This document shows positions 1 to 8,109 of a stretch of 53,413 nucleotides of DNA, in pieces. Position 1 is the first letter of the stretch. Each line of letters begins with the position of its first letter. Source of the stretch: Georgenia satyanarayanai (GTDB taxonomy: Bacteria > Actinomycetota > Actinomycetes > Actinomycetales > Actinomycetaceae); NCBI RefSeq assembly GCF_009193135.1, contig NZ_VUKC01000021.1, positions 1 through 53,413 of the forward strand. Reading direction: 5' to 3'. The notes beneath the pieces were generated by a model that searched no databases, was not told where the DNA came from, and saw nothing but the letters and a program-made list of their open reading frames with translations. The position numbers and the translations under genes are program-made.

Positions 1-107
1 TAGCGAGGGGGAAACGCCCGGTCCCATTCCGAACCCGGAAGCTAAGCCCCTCAGCGCCGATGGTACTGCGTGGGAGACTACGTGGGAGAGTAGGACACCG
101 CCGAACA
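1..107 (+). rRNA. 5S ribosomal RNA, 3' part (5' end outside the window)
   Basis: The first ~107 bases carry the conserved 5S core, including the CCCATTCCGAACCCGGAAG stretch and the late GGGAGAGTAGG segment followed by the closing GCCG. About a dozen 5' bases are missing, judged against the usual ~117-120 nt length. The 5S gene normally closes the rRNA operon, so 16S and 23S should lie just upstream of the window. The 3' boundary is estimated from helix pairing and may be off by a few bases. Confidence 0.93.
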
Positions 108-115
108 CCCATTCC

Positions 116-148
116 GTAAGGGCCGCAACGATGCGTTGCGGCCCTTAC
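116..148 (+). terminator. Terminator of the rRNA operon
   Basis: A perfect 14-bp inverted repeat (GTAAGGGCCGCAAC, loop GATGC, GTTGCGGCCCTTAC) sits ten bases after the 5S gene. It is followed by a short T-containing tail (GTGTTTCT). Position and stem strength fit intrinsic termination of the rRNA transcript. Confidence 0.9.
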
Positions 149-189
149 GTGTTTCTACCCGGGTGCAGCCCAGACGAAGAGAGAGATCG

Positions 190-2307
190 ATGGACGACCA
201 CAGGAACAACTCATCACGTGGCGAGGATCGCTCCGGGCGGCCCAATCGCGGCGGAGCCGGCTCCCGTGGTGCAGGCCAGGGAGGCCAGCGCCGCGACGAG
301 GGCGCGAAGCGGCCCTACCGTAAGGACGACGGCCCGCGCGGCGGCGGTCCTCGCCGTGACGGCGACGATCGCGGCGCGCGTGGTGGCCGCCCGGCTGGCG
401 GTGGCGAGCGCGGCCGCTCGTACCCGCCCCGCCGGGACGGTGATGCTCCGCGTCGCGAAGGCGACAACCGCGCGCGGTACGGTTCCGACAACCGCGGCGG
501 GCAGGCTCGCGGCGAGTCTGGATCGCGCCCCGCGCGCGCGCCCTACGGCCGTGACGGCGGCCCGCGGCGCGAGTCGGACGACCGTCGTGGCGGTCCGCGG
601 GACCAGCGCGACGGCCGCGGGGACGAGCGTCGGCCACGAGGGGAGTGGAGCTCGCGTCCCAGTACCGAGCGCGGCCCCCGTCGTGATGGTGACGGTCGTG
701 GCTCGCGCGACTACGGCCCGCGGCGGGACGGTGGTGACCGTGGTGGTCGTGACTTCGGTCCGAGGGGTGGCGGTGACAGCCGTGGTTCGCGTGACTACGC
801 GCCCCGTGGTGGCGGTGACAGCCGTGGTGGTCGTGACTTCGGTCCGAGGGGTGGCGGTGACAGCCGTGGTTCGCGTGACTACGCGCCCCGTGGTGGCGGT
901 GACAGCCGTGGTGGTCGTGACTTCGGTCCGCGTCGTGACGGTGACAGCCGTGGTTCGCGTGACTACGCGCCCCGTGGTGGCGGTGACAGCCGTGGTGGTC
1001 GTGACTTCGGTCCGCGTCGCGACAGCGACAACCGCGGGTCGCGTGACTTCGGTCCGCGGCGCGATGGTGATGACCGTCGTGGCGACTCGGCGTCCCGGAG
1101 CGACGACCGTCGTCCCCGTGGCGGGTGGAGCGCCCGGCCGGCACGCTCCGACGACCGTGAGGGGCGTCCCGCGGGTCGCTCCGACGACCGACGTGGCAGC
1201 TCCGGTGGCCGTGACTTCGGCGCCCGCGGCGGCTCCGACGATCGTCGTGGTGGCCGTGAATCGCGTCGCGACGACCCCCGCGCCCCGCGGCGCTTCGGCC
1301 GGGACAACGGCGACGGACCGACCCACGCGCGCAGCGGACGGCCCAGCCGTCCCGGTGAGCTCGACCCCCGCCGGGTGGAGCGCGAGCCGGAGCCGATCAT
1401 CGATGACGACGTCACCCCCGACATGCTCGACCGCGCGGCACGCGCCCGGCTGCGGACGCTGACGAAGTCCAACTCCGACCACGTCGCCTCCCACCTCGTG
1501 ATGGCGGGGCGTCTCGTCGACATCGACCCGGAGCGCGCCTACGAGCACGCCCGGACGGCCGTGCGCAGCGCCGGGCGTGTCGACGTCGTGCGGGAGGCAC
1601 TCGCACTCACCGCCTATGCCACGGGCCGGTACGCCGAGGCCCTGCGCGAGGTCCGGACCGTGCGGCGCCTGAGCGGCATCGACGCCCACCCGGCGATCGA
1701 GGCCGACTGCGAGCGCGGCCTGGGCCGCCCGGAGCGGGCGCTCAGCGTCGTCGCCGAGGCCAAGGGCAGAACTCTGCCTGTCGCCGAGGCGGTCGAGCTC
1801 ACCCTCGTCGAGAGCGGCGCACGCGCCGACCTCGGCGAGCACGAGGCCGCGCTGCTCGTCGTGGAGCGCCTTCTTGCCGCTGTCAAGGACGCGGAGCCCA
1901 AGCGACGTCTGCAGCTCGTGCGCGCCGACCGTCTCGAGACGCTCGGTCGCCACGAGGAGGCAGCCGCTGTCCGCGAGGCCGCTGGCGAGTTCCAGCCCCA
2001 GGACGAGGACCTCGTCGTCGTCGACCTCCTCGAGGAGGACGACGAGGAGGACGACGCGGCGACGGGCGCTGCGCCGGTGTCCGAGGACGTGACCGCAGTG
2101 GAGGGCGCAGAGCCCGAGCCCGAGCCCGAGCCCGAGCCGGAGCCGGAGCTGCAGGCTCAGCCCGAGTCCGAGCCGGAGCGCGAGCCGGAGCCCGAGCCCG
2201 CGCCCGTCGATACGGCGCCGGAGGCCACCCCCGAGGGGGCCACGGCGGACGAGCCGGCACAGGTCCAGCTCGACCTGTTCGCCGACACCGAGGAGGAGCG
2301 TTGGTGA
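190..2307 (+). CDS. RGG-repeat protein with TPR-like core and acidic EP tail
   Basis: This 705-residue protein has three parts. Residues ~1-410 are a low-complexity, arginine/glycine/aspartate-rich region with RGG, RDFGPR and RDYAPR repeats. Residues ~425-620 are an alanine-rich helical segment resembling tetratricopeptide repeats. A long acidic stretch and an alternating EPEPEP tail end the protein. I start at ATG 190, after GAAGAGAGAG; the upstream in-frame ATG at 136 lies inside the 5S terminator. It precedes a HAD phosphatase and tlyA, as Rv1691 does in M. tuberculosis. RGG-type tails often bind RNA, so an RNA-related scaffold is plausible, but that is inference. Function unknown. Confidence 0.85.
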   Translation: MDDHRNNSSRGEDRSGRPNRGGAGSRGAGQGGQRRDEGAKRPYRKDDGPRGGGPRRDGDDRGARGGRPAGGGERGRSYPPRRDGDAPRREGDNRARYGSDNRGGQARGESGSRPARAPYGRDGGPRRESDDRRGGPRDQRDGRGDERRPRGEWSSRPSTERGPRRDGDGRGSRDYGPRRDGGDRGGRDFGPRGGGDSRGSRDYAPRGGGDSRGGRDFGPRGGGDSRGSRDYAPRGGGDSRGGRDFGPRRDGDSRGSRDYAPRGGGDSRGGRDFGPRRDSDNRGSRDFGPRRDGDDRRGDSASRSDDRRPRGGWSARPARSDDREGRPAGRSDDRRGSSGGRDFGARGGSDDRRGGRESRRDDPRAPRRFGRDNGDGPTHARSGRPSRPGELDPRRVEREPEPIIDDDVTPDMLDRAARARLRTLTKSNSDHVASHLVMAGRLVDIDPERAYEHARTAVRSAGRVDVVREALALTAYATGRYAEALREVRTVRRLSGIDAHPAIEADCERGLGRPERALSVVAEAKGRTLPVAEAVELTLVESGARADLGEHEAALLVVERLLAAVKDAEPKRRLQLVRADRLETLGRHEEAAAVREAAGEFQPQDEDLVVVDLLEEDDEEDDAATGAAPVSEDVTAVEGAEPEPEPEPEPEPELQAQPESEPEREPEPEPAPVDTAPEATPEGATADEPAQVQLDLFADTEEERW
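690..1080 (+). repeat. In-frame 42-nt repeat encoding 14-residue RGG units
   Basis: Within the preceding gene, 42-nt units alternate between two variants (GGDSRGSRDYAPRG and GGDSRGGRDFGPRG), so the higher-order period is 84 nt. Several consecutive copies are nearly identical at the nucleotide level. Such arrays change length easily by slippage or recombination. Outer units diverge (RRDGDDRRG and similar), so the boundaries are approximate. Confidence 0.8.
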
Positions 2308-3368
2308 CGGCAACCCTCACCGGGTCCGGCGTCCCCGCCGACAGCTACGACGTCGCCCTCTACGACCTCGACGGCGTCGTCTACCTGGGTGACGAGCCCG
2401 TTGCCCACGCGCCAGCCGCCATCCAGGCGGCCGCCGCGCGCGGCCTGCGTCCGCTGTACGTCACGAACAACTCCTCCCGTGAGCCGGAGGACATCGCCGC
2501 GCAGATCGCCGGTTTCGGCATCCCGTGCGAGCCGGACGAGATCGTCACCTCGGCCCAGTCGGTGGCCCTGCTCCTCCAGGAGGAGCTCGAGCCCGGCGCA
2601 CGGGTGCTGCCGGTGGGAGGCAAGGGTCTGCGGACCGCGCTGAGCACGGCGGGCTTCGTGCTCGTCACGAGCGCGACGGACGCCCCGGCCGCCGTGGTTC
2701 AGGGCTTCGCCCCGGACCTCGGGTGGCGTGACCTCGCCGAGGCCGCCTACGCCGTCGGTGCCGGGGCCCGGCACGTCGCGACGAACCTCGACGGCTCCAT
2801 CCCCAAGGAGCGTGGCGTGGCGCCCGGCAACGGCGCGCTCGTCCGGGCCGTCGTCGAGGCCACCGGCATCGAGCCCCTCGCCTCGGGCAAGCCGCTCCCG
2901 GCGATCTACCACCAGGCCGCGGACCGCCTCGGCGCCTCGTCCCCGATCGCCGTCGGCGACCGGCTCGACACCGACCTCGAGGGCGCGCGCGCCGCCGGCA
3001 TGCCGGGGCTGCTCGTCCTCACCGGTGTGACGACGGCGCGCGACGCCGTCCTCGCGCCGGCGCACCAGCGACCCTCGCTCCTCGCCGTCGACCTGCGGGG
3101 GCTGTTCGCGCAACACCCGGCACCGCTCGAGGTGGAGGAGGGCTGGTGGGGCTGCGGCGCCGCCATCGCGCGCGTGCACGACGGCGCTCTCGAGCTCGTC
3201 GATGACCCCACCGGCCCGCTCGGACCGTCGAACCCGCAGCGACTGGGCGGCGGCCGGGTACGCGTGAGCCTCGACGGCTGGCGGGCGCTGTGCGTGGCCG
3301 CCTGGGACGCGGCCGACCGCGGCGTCCCGCTCGCGCCGGAGGTCGTCCCCGTTCTGGTGGTCGGCTGA
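2304..3368 (+). CDS. HAD-superfamily (subclass IIA, NagD-like) phosphatase
   Basis: This 354-residue protein shows the HAD-IIA signature. Motif I is DLDGVVYLGD near the N-terminus, followed by YVTNNSSREP (motif II), SGKPLPAIY (lysine motif III) and VGDRLDTDLEGARAAG (motif IV). These residues define aspartate-nucleophile phosphatases of the NagD/4-nitrophenylphosphatase/phosphoglycolate phosphatase group. A C-terminal ~90-residue extension is not part of the core fold. I choose GTG 2304, which overlaps the previous stop as GTGA and sits behind AGGAGGAG; TTG 2301 is an alternative. It corresponds in position to Rv1692. The exact substrate cannot be read from sequence. Confidence 0.9.
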   Translation: MTATLTGSGVPADSYDVALYDLDGVVYLGDEPVAHAPAAIQAAAARGLRPLYVTNNSSREPEDIAAQIAGFGIPCEPDEIVTSAQSVALLLQEELEPGARVLPVGGKGLRTALSTAGFVLVTSATDAPAAVVQGFAPDLGWRDLAEAAYAVGAGARHVATNLDGSIPKERGVAPGNGALVRAVVEATGIEPLASGKPLPAIYHQAADRLGASSPIAVGDRLDTDLEGARAAGMPGLLVLTGVTTARDAVLAPAHQRPSLLAVDLRGLFAQHPAPLEVEEGWWGCGAAIARVHDGALELVDDPTGPLGPSNPQRLGGGRVRVSLDGWRALCVAAWDAADRGVPLAPEVVPVLVVG

Positions 3369-3379
3369 CCTCCGTACCT

Positions 3380-4090
3380 GTGCACCGACCCACCACCCAC
3401 GAGGGGACCGGACGCCGCGCCGAGATCGGCGCGGGCGTCCGGGCCTCCCTGGCGGCCGGGCTGGGCCTGTACCCGCTGGGCGTGGCCTTCGGCCTCCTCG
3501 TCGTCCAGGCCGAACTCCCGTGGTGGCTCGCGCCGGCGCTGTCCGTCGCGGTCTTCGCCGGGTCCCTCGAGCTCCTCCTCGTCGGCATGATCAGCGCCGG
3601 TGCCTCGATCGTGGCGATCGCCCTCACCACCCTCGTCGTCAACTTCCGGCACGTCTTCTACGCCTTCTCCTTCCCGCTGCGCGTCGTGCGCCACCCCGTG
3701 GCGCGCGCGTACTCCGTCTACGCGCTCATCGACGAGGCCTACGCGATGACCGCCGTACGCCCGCACGGCTGGACGGCGTGGCGGCTGCTGTCGATGCAGG
3801 TGTCCTTCCAGGCCTACTGGGTGGGCGGCGGCCTCACCGGTGTCGCGGTCGCCTCCCTCCTGCCGGGTCCGGTCCAGGGCCTGGAGTTCGCCCTGTGCGC
3901 CCTGTTCATCACCCTCACGCTCGACGCGGCCCGCAGCCGCCGGGAGGTCCCCTCGCTCCTGCTGGCCGCGCTCGCCTTCACCTGCGCCGTCGTCGTCGCG
4001 CCCGACTCGGTGCTCCTCGTCGGTCTGGTGCTGCTCGTCGGCCTGCTCCTCGGCCGGTACGTCCTGACGAGGGGAGGGGCGCGTGCCTGA
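3380..4090 (+). CDS. azlC: AzlC family branched-chain amino-acid exporter, large subunit
   Basis: A 236-residue integral membrane protein with several hydrophobic segments. It carries family features such as GLYPLGVAFGLLV at the N-terminus, LTTLVVNFRHVFYAFSFPL in the middle and DEAYAM after it. AzlC pairs with the small AzlD to export branched-chain amino acids or analogues. The neighbouring azlD overlaps its 3' end by 8 bp, so the two are translationally coupled. I start at GTG 3380, the first reasonable start after the upstream stop; the ribosome site is weak, so the start is uncertain. Confidence 0.88.
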   Translation: MHRPTTHEGTGRRAEIGAGVRASLAAGLGLYPLGVAFGLLVVQAELPWWLAPALSVAVFAGSLELLLVGMISAGASIVAIALTTLVVNFRHVFYAFSFPLRVVRHPVARAYSVYALIDEAYAMTAVRPHGWTAWRLLSMQVSFQAYWVGGGLTGVAVASLLPGPVQGLEFALCALFITLTLDAARSRREVPSLLLAALAFTCAVVVAPDSVLLVGLVLLVGLLLGRYVLTRGGARA

Positions 4091-4403
4091 CCCGGGCTAC
4101 GTCGTCGCCGTCCTCGCGACGGTCTTCGTCATCACGCTGGCGCTGCGCGCGGTGCCCTTCGCGGTCCTCGAGCCCCTGCGAGACTCACGCCTCGTCATGA
4201 CGATGGCGGCATGGATGCCCGCCGGCATCCTCGCTGTCCTCGCGGCCGCCACCTTCCGCTCCTCGGCCACCGGCGGCCATCTTCTCCACGCCGCCCTGGC
4301 CGCCGCCGTCACCGTCGCCGTCCACCTCACCGGCGGGCGGCGCACGCTGCTGAGCGTGGGTGCGGGCACCCTCGCCTACGTCGCGCTCGTCAACCTCACC
4401 TGA
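4083..4403 (+). CDS. azlD: AzlD family branched-chain amino-acid exporter, small subunit
   Basis: A 106-residue, four-segment membrane protein. It has the AzlD-typical ALRAVPFAVLEPLRDSRLV motif after the first helix and WMPAGILAVLA in the next. The GTG start follows a G-rich GAGGGGAGGGG site inside the azlC end. AzlC and AzlD form a two-component exporter in the cytoplasmic membrane. Confidence 0.88.
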   Translation: MPDPGYVVAVLATVFVITLALRAVPFAVLEPLRDSRLVMTMAAWMPAGILAVLAAATFRSSATGGHLLHAALAAAVTVAVHLTGGRRTLLSVGAGTLAYVALVNLT

Positions 4404-4423
4404 GGGCGGCCGCCGACGTCGGT

Positions 4424-4478
4424 AAGTCGGCTGTCGGTGACAAGTCGGCTGTCGGTGGTAGGTCGGCTGTCGGCGGCG
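4424..4478 (+). repeat. Three tandem 18-bp repeats (GTCGGCTGTCGG core)
   Basis: The core GTCGGCTGTCGG recurs at 4426, 4444 and 4462, exactly 18 bp apart. It lies in the 164-bp gap between azlD and the small gene before tlyA, about 40-90 bp upstream of a -10-like TACATT. It could be a protein-binding array or a neutral tandem repeat. Confidence 0.7.
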
Positions 4479-4493
4479 GATGGGTGTCGGTGC

Positions 4494-4530
4494 GGTCGGT
4501 CGGGGCCGGCGCGGCGGTACATTGGCGGGG
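4494..4530 (+). promoter_or_regulatory. Candidate promoter of the small-protein/tlyA/nadK/recN operon
   Basis: TACATT at 4518-4523 fits the actinobacterial -10 (TANNNT). A good -35 is not evident. The start would lie near 4530, giving a leader of about 38 nt that contains the GAGAAGGAGA ribosome site of the next gene. This is the largest gap within the block, which supports a promoter here. Confidence 0.45.
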
Positions 4531-4567
4531 GAGCGGACCCCGCAGGACTGACGTGAGAAGGAGACCC

Positions 4568-4756
4568 ATGCCGGACGTGACGCCAGTGCCAGCCCCGCGG
4601 CCGGCGCCGCCGCGACCCGGCCCCTCGGTCCCGCAGCCGGTCCCCGAGCTCGCCGAGCTCGACACCCTCGCGGAGCGTCCCCTCACCGAGCACGTCACCG
4701 TCCTCGACGCCGTCCACCGTGCCCTGGCAGCCCAGCTGTCCGCGGCCGAGTCCTGA
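4568..4756 (+). CDS. Small conserved protein upstream of tlyA
   Basis: A 62-residue protein with a proline-rich N-terminal half and a helical C-terminal half (ELAELDTLAERPLTEHVTVL and on). It has a strong GAGAAGGAGA ribosome site before ATG 4568 and ends one base before the tlyA start. A small protein at exactly this position is conserved in actinobacteria (Rv1693 in M. tuberculosis). Function unknown. Confidence 0.82.
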   Translation: MPDVTPVPAPRPAPPRPGPSVPQPVPELAELDTLAERPLTEHVTVLDAVHRALAAQLSAAES

Positions 4757-4757
4757 C

Positions 4758-5585
4758 GTGGCGCGCCTCGTCAGGGTCGATGCCGAGCTCGTCCGCCGCG
4801 GGCTGGCCCGCTCGCGGCAGCACGCCGCCGAGCTCATCGCCGAGGGTCACGTGCTGCTCGACGGCGCCGCCGTCACCAAGCCCGCCCGGCAGGTCGACCC
4901 GGCGCAGGCGCTGCGCGTCGTCGCGCCGCCCACCGACGACTACGCCTCCCGCGGCGCGCACAAGCTCGCCGGCGCCCTCGACGCGCTCGGTCCCGATGCC
5001 CCCACGGTCGCCGGTCGCCGCGCCCTCGACGCCGGTGCCTCCACCGGCGGGTTCACCGACGTGCTCCTGCGCCGTGGTGCCGAGCACGTCGTCGCCGTCG
5101 ACGTCGGCTACGGCCAGCTCGTCTGGTCCCTCCAGCAGGACCCGCGCGTCACGGTCCTGGACCGCACCAACGTCCGCACCCTCGACCCCGCCGCCGTCGC
5201 CCCGGCTCCCGGTCTCGTGGTCGGGGACCTGTCCTTCATCTCTCTCACCCTCGTCCTGCCCGCCCTCGCCGCCGCCGCCGCACCGGACGCGGACTTCCTC
5301 CTCATGGTCAAGCCGCAGTTCGAGGTGGGCAAGGAGCGCCTGGGCAAGGGCGGTGTCGTGCGCGACCCCGCCCTGCACGCGGAGTCCGTGCGCACCGTGG
5401 CCGACGCCGCCGCGGCGCTGGGCCTGGGGACGTTCGCCGTCGTGCCCAGCCCGCTGCCCGGTCCCAGCGGGAACGTCGAGTACTTCATAGGCTTGCGCCG
5501 TGACCCGAGCCGCGTCCACCCACCCGAGGAGCTCGACGCCGTGATCGCCGCCGCCATCGACCAGCGCCCCACGGTGGCGACGTGA
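4758..5585 (+). CDS. tlyA: TlyA family rRNA 2'-O-methyltransferase
   Basis: This 275-residue protein has an N-terminal S4 RNA-binding domain (residues ~1-60, with LVRRGLARSRQHAAELIAEG) and an FtsJ-like Rossmann methyltransferase domain. SAM-binding ALDAGASTGGFTDVLL and the later GDLSFISL and MVKPQFEVGKE segments match TlyA. The family methylates the 2'-OH of C1409 in 16S and C1920 in 23S rRNA; in mycobacteria its loss gives capreomycin resistance. GTG 4758 starts one base after the previous stop. The 3' end overlaps nadK by 4 bp. Confidence 0.95.
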   Translation: MARLVRVDAELVRRGLARSRQHAAELIAEGHVLLDGAAVTKPARQVDPAQALRVVAPPTDDYASRGAHKLAGALDALGPDAPTVAGRRALDAGASTGGFTDVLLRRGAEHVVAVDVGYGQLVWSLQQDPRVTVLDRTNVRTLDPAAVAPAPGLVVGDLSFISLTLVLPALAAAAAPDADFLLMVKPQFEVGKERLGKGGVVRDPALHAESVRTVADAAAALGLGTFAVVPSPLPGPSGNVEYFIGLRRDPSRVHPPEELDAVIAAAIDQRPTVAT

Positions 5586-6430
5586 GCCGCCGTGTCCTCC
5601 TCGTCACCCACGAGTGGCGCGAGCAGGCGGTCACGGCGGCACAGCAGGCGGAGGCGCGGCTGCGCGAGCTCGGCATCGAGCCGATCCTCGAGCTCGACGA
5701 CGACCCGGCCCACGACCCCGAGCTCGTCCTCGTCCTCGGTGGTGACGGCACGCTGCTGCGTGCGGCCGAGCTCGTCCGCGGGCGCGACATCCCGCTCATC
5801 GGCGTCAACCTCGGGCACGTCGGCTTCCTCGCCGAGGCGGACCCCGACAGCCTGGGGGAGGTGGTCCAGCGGATCGCCGACCGTGACTACACCGTCGAGG
5901 AGCGGATGACCATCGACGTCGAGGTGCAGACCCCGGCGGGCGAGGTCCACACCGGGTGGGCCATCAACGAGGCGACGATCGAGAAGGTCGACCGGTCCGG
6001 GGTCATCGAGCTCGCCCTCGGTGTCGACGGCCGTGGCCTGTCCTCCTTCGGCTGCGACGGCATCGTCATCGCCACCCCCACCGGCTCCACGGCCTACGCG
6101 TTCTCCGGCGGTGGGCCCGTCGTGTGGCCCGATGTCGAGGCGCTCCTCGTCGTCCCGATCGCCGCGCACGCGCTCTTCGCCCGGCCGCTCGTCGCCGGGC
6201 CGTCCTCGGTGCTCGCCGTCGAGGTCCTGGACCGCAACCTCTCCGGCGGTGACGTGTGGTGCGACGGGCGGCGCCAGCTGCCCGCGCCCGTCGGCTCGCA
6301 CATCGACGTCCGGCGCGGCAGCGAGCCCGTGCGGCTGGCCCGCATCGAACCGACGCCCTTCTCGGGCCGGCTGGTCGCGAAGTTCGCGCTGCCGGTCTCC
6401 GGGTGGCGCGGGGGGAGGAAGGACCCGTGA
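5582..6430 (+). CDS. nadK: NAD kinase
   Basis: A 282-residue cytoplasmic enzyme making NADP from NAD with ATP or polyphosphate. The diagnostic GGDGTLLRAAEL motif is present, followed by GHVGFLAE, INEATIEK and the glycine-rich DGIVIATPTGSTAY segment. The GTG start overlaps the tlyA stop, and the gene end overlaps recN by 4 bp. The order tlyA-nadK-recN is typical of actinobacteria. Confidence 0.96.
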   Translation: MSRRVLLVTHEWREQAVTAAQQAEARLRELGIEPILELDDDPAHDPELVLVLGGDGTLLRAAELVRGRDIPLIGVNLGHVGFLAEADPDSLGEVVQRIADRDYTVEERMTIDVEVQTPAGEVHTGWAINEATIEKVDRSGVIELALGVDGRGLSSFGCDGIVIATPTGSTAYAFSGGGPVVWPDVEALLVVPIAAHALFARPLVAGPSSVLAVEVLDRNLSGGDVWCDGRRQLPAPVGSHIDVRRGSEPVRLARIEPTPFSGRLVAKFALPVSGWRGGRKDP

Positions 6431-8109
6431 TCGAGGAGATCCGCATCGAGAACCTCGGTGTCATCGCCTCCGCGACGCTGGGCCTGGGTCCGGGGTTCAC
6501 CGTCATCACCGGTGAGACCGGGGCCGGCAAGACGATGGTCCTCACCGGCCTCGACCTCCTCCTCGGCGGGCGGGTCGACACGGGCATGGTCCGCAGCGGC
6601 GCCGACCGCGCCGTCGTCGAGGGCACGTTCGTCGTCGGGGACGACGTCGCCGCGCGCGTCACCGACGCCGGCGGCTCCCTCGACGACGACGCCCTCCTCC
6701 TCGCGAGAGCCGTGCCCGCCCAGGGCCGCTCCCGGTCCTTCGCCGGGGGGCGCAGCGTCCCCCAGGCCTTCCTCGGGGAGCTCGCCGCCGACCTCGTCAC
6801 CGTCCACGGCCAGTCCGACCAGCTGCGCCTGCGCTCACCCGCCCGGCAGCGCGCGCTGCTCGACGCGTTCGCCGGTGCCTCCGCACTCCTCGGGGAGTAC
6901 CGCGCCACGTGGCAGCGGCTCACCGAGGTCCAGGCGCGCCTGGAGGAGTGGCAGGCCCGCGCGGACGAGCGCGCCGGGGAGGCGGTGCGCCTGCGCGCCA
7001 ACCTCGAGCTCCTCGAGACGCTGGACCCGCAGCCCGGCGAGGACGACGCCCTGCGCGCGGAGGCGGAGCGGCTCGGCAACGTCGAGGAGCTGCGGCAGGC
7101 CGCTGGACGCGCGCACACCGCCCTCCTCGGGGCGGGGGAGGGCGCCGAGCAGGACGCCACCGTCCTCGTCGACGACGCCCGCCGCGCCCTCGACGTCAGC
7201 GACCCCGAGCTCGGGGCCCTCTCCACCCGCCTCGCCGAGGTCTCCTACCTCCTCTCCGACGTGGGCACCGAGCTCTCGGGGTTCCTCTCCTCCCTCGAGG
7301 CCGACCCGGACCGGCTGCAGACCGTCCACGAGCGCCGCGCGGCCCTGCGGGACGCCGCCCTGCGCCTGGGCCTGGAGAACTCCGACGAGCTGGGGGAGTG
7401 GTCGCGCGCCGCGGCGGCCCGGCTCGCCGAGATCGACGGCCCGCAGGACGGCGGCGCGGCCCTCCGCGAGGAGCTCACCGCCCTCACCGGTGCCCTCGGC
7501 GAGCTCGCCGAGCGGCTCACCGCCGCCCGCACGGGCGCGGCCGCCCGGCTGTCCGAGGCGGTCGACGCCGAGCTCGCCGGCCTCGCGATGCCCGGCGCCC
7601 ACCTCGAGGTGGCGCTCGAGCCCCTGCCCGAGCCCGGCCCTTGGGGCGCCGAGAGCGTGAGCCTCCTCCTGCAGCCCCGGCCGGACTCACCGCCCCGGCC
7701 GCTCGGGGAGGGCGCCTCCGGCGGTGAGCTCTCGCGCGTCATGCTCGCCCTCGAGGTCGCCGTCGCCGCGCCCGCGACGGACGCGGCCGTGCGCCCCACC
7801 TTCGTCTTCGACGAGGTCGACGCCGGTGTGGGGGGCCGGGCCGCCATCGAGGTCGGGCGCCGGCTCGCCGGGCTCGCCCGGGTCGCGCAGGTCGTCGTCG
7901 TCACCCACCTGCCGCAGGTCGCGGCCTTCGCCGACACCCACCTGCTCGTGCGGAAGTCCACCGGGCAGACGACGATCACCGACGTGCGCGAGATCACCGG
8001 CCCCGAGCGGGAGCAGGAGCTGGCGCGCATGCTGTCGGGACAGGAGGACTCCGACGTGGCTCGCCGCCACGCCGCAGAGCTTCTCGACCGTGCCGTCGTG
8101 GCACGATGA
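6427..8109 (+). CDS. recN: DNA repair protein RecN
   Basis: A 560-residue SMC-like ATPase of double-strand-break repair. Walker A is GETGAGKT near residue 30. Two long helical arms flank the middle. The C-terminal head has the signature GASGGELSRVMLALE and Walker B FVFDEVDAGVGG, then VVVTHLPQVAAFAD. Length agrees with the family. GTG 6427 overlaps the nadK stop, and the 3' end overlaps steA as ATGA. Confidence 0.96.
   Translation: MIEEIRIENLGVIASATLGLGPGFTVITGETGAGKTMVLTGLDLLLGGRVDTGMVRSGADRAVVEGTFVVGDDVAARVTDAGGSLDDDALLLARAVPAQGRSRSFAGGRSVPQAFLGELAADLVTVHGQSDQLRLRSPARQRALLDAFAGASALLGEYRATWQRLTEVQARLEEWQARADERAGEAVRLRANLELLETLDPQPGEDDALRAEAERLGNVEELRQAAGRAHTALLGAGEGAEQDATVLVDDARRALDVSDPELGALSTRLAEVSYLLSDVGTELSGFLSSLEADPDRLQTVHERRAALRDAALRLGLENSDELGEWSRAAAARLAEIDGPQDGGAALREELTALTGALGELAERLTAARTGAAARLSEAVDAELAGLAMPGAHLEVALEPLPEPGPWGAESVSLLLQPRPDSPPRPLGEGASGGELSRVMLALEVAVAAPATDAAVRPTFVFDEVDAGVGGRAAIEVGRRLAGLARVAQVVVVTHLPQVAAFADTHLLVRKSTGQTTITDVREITGPEREQELARMLSGQEDSDVARRHAAELLDRAVVAR

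Noticed and set aside
136-189. Upstream ATG start for the RGG-repeat protein
   Set aside because: It lies within the perfect terminator hairpin of the 5S gene and would add 18 residues with no conservation signal; ATG 190 has a ribosome site.
660-1080. Tandem repeats considered as a CRISPR array
   Set aside because: Units are continuous in reading frame with no unique spacers between them, so they are protein-coding repeats.
214-2313. A 699-codon open frame on the minus strand opposite the RGG-repeat gene
   Set aside because: Its product is a monotonous Thr/Val/Ala/Arg repeat mirroring the plus-strand repeats; it is an antisense shadow of GC-rich DNA.
4211-4567. Longer frame extending the small protein before tlyA upstream into azlD
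   Set aside because: The upstream part is Arg/His-rich shadow of azlD, and a strong ribosome site marks ATG 4568 as the true start.
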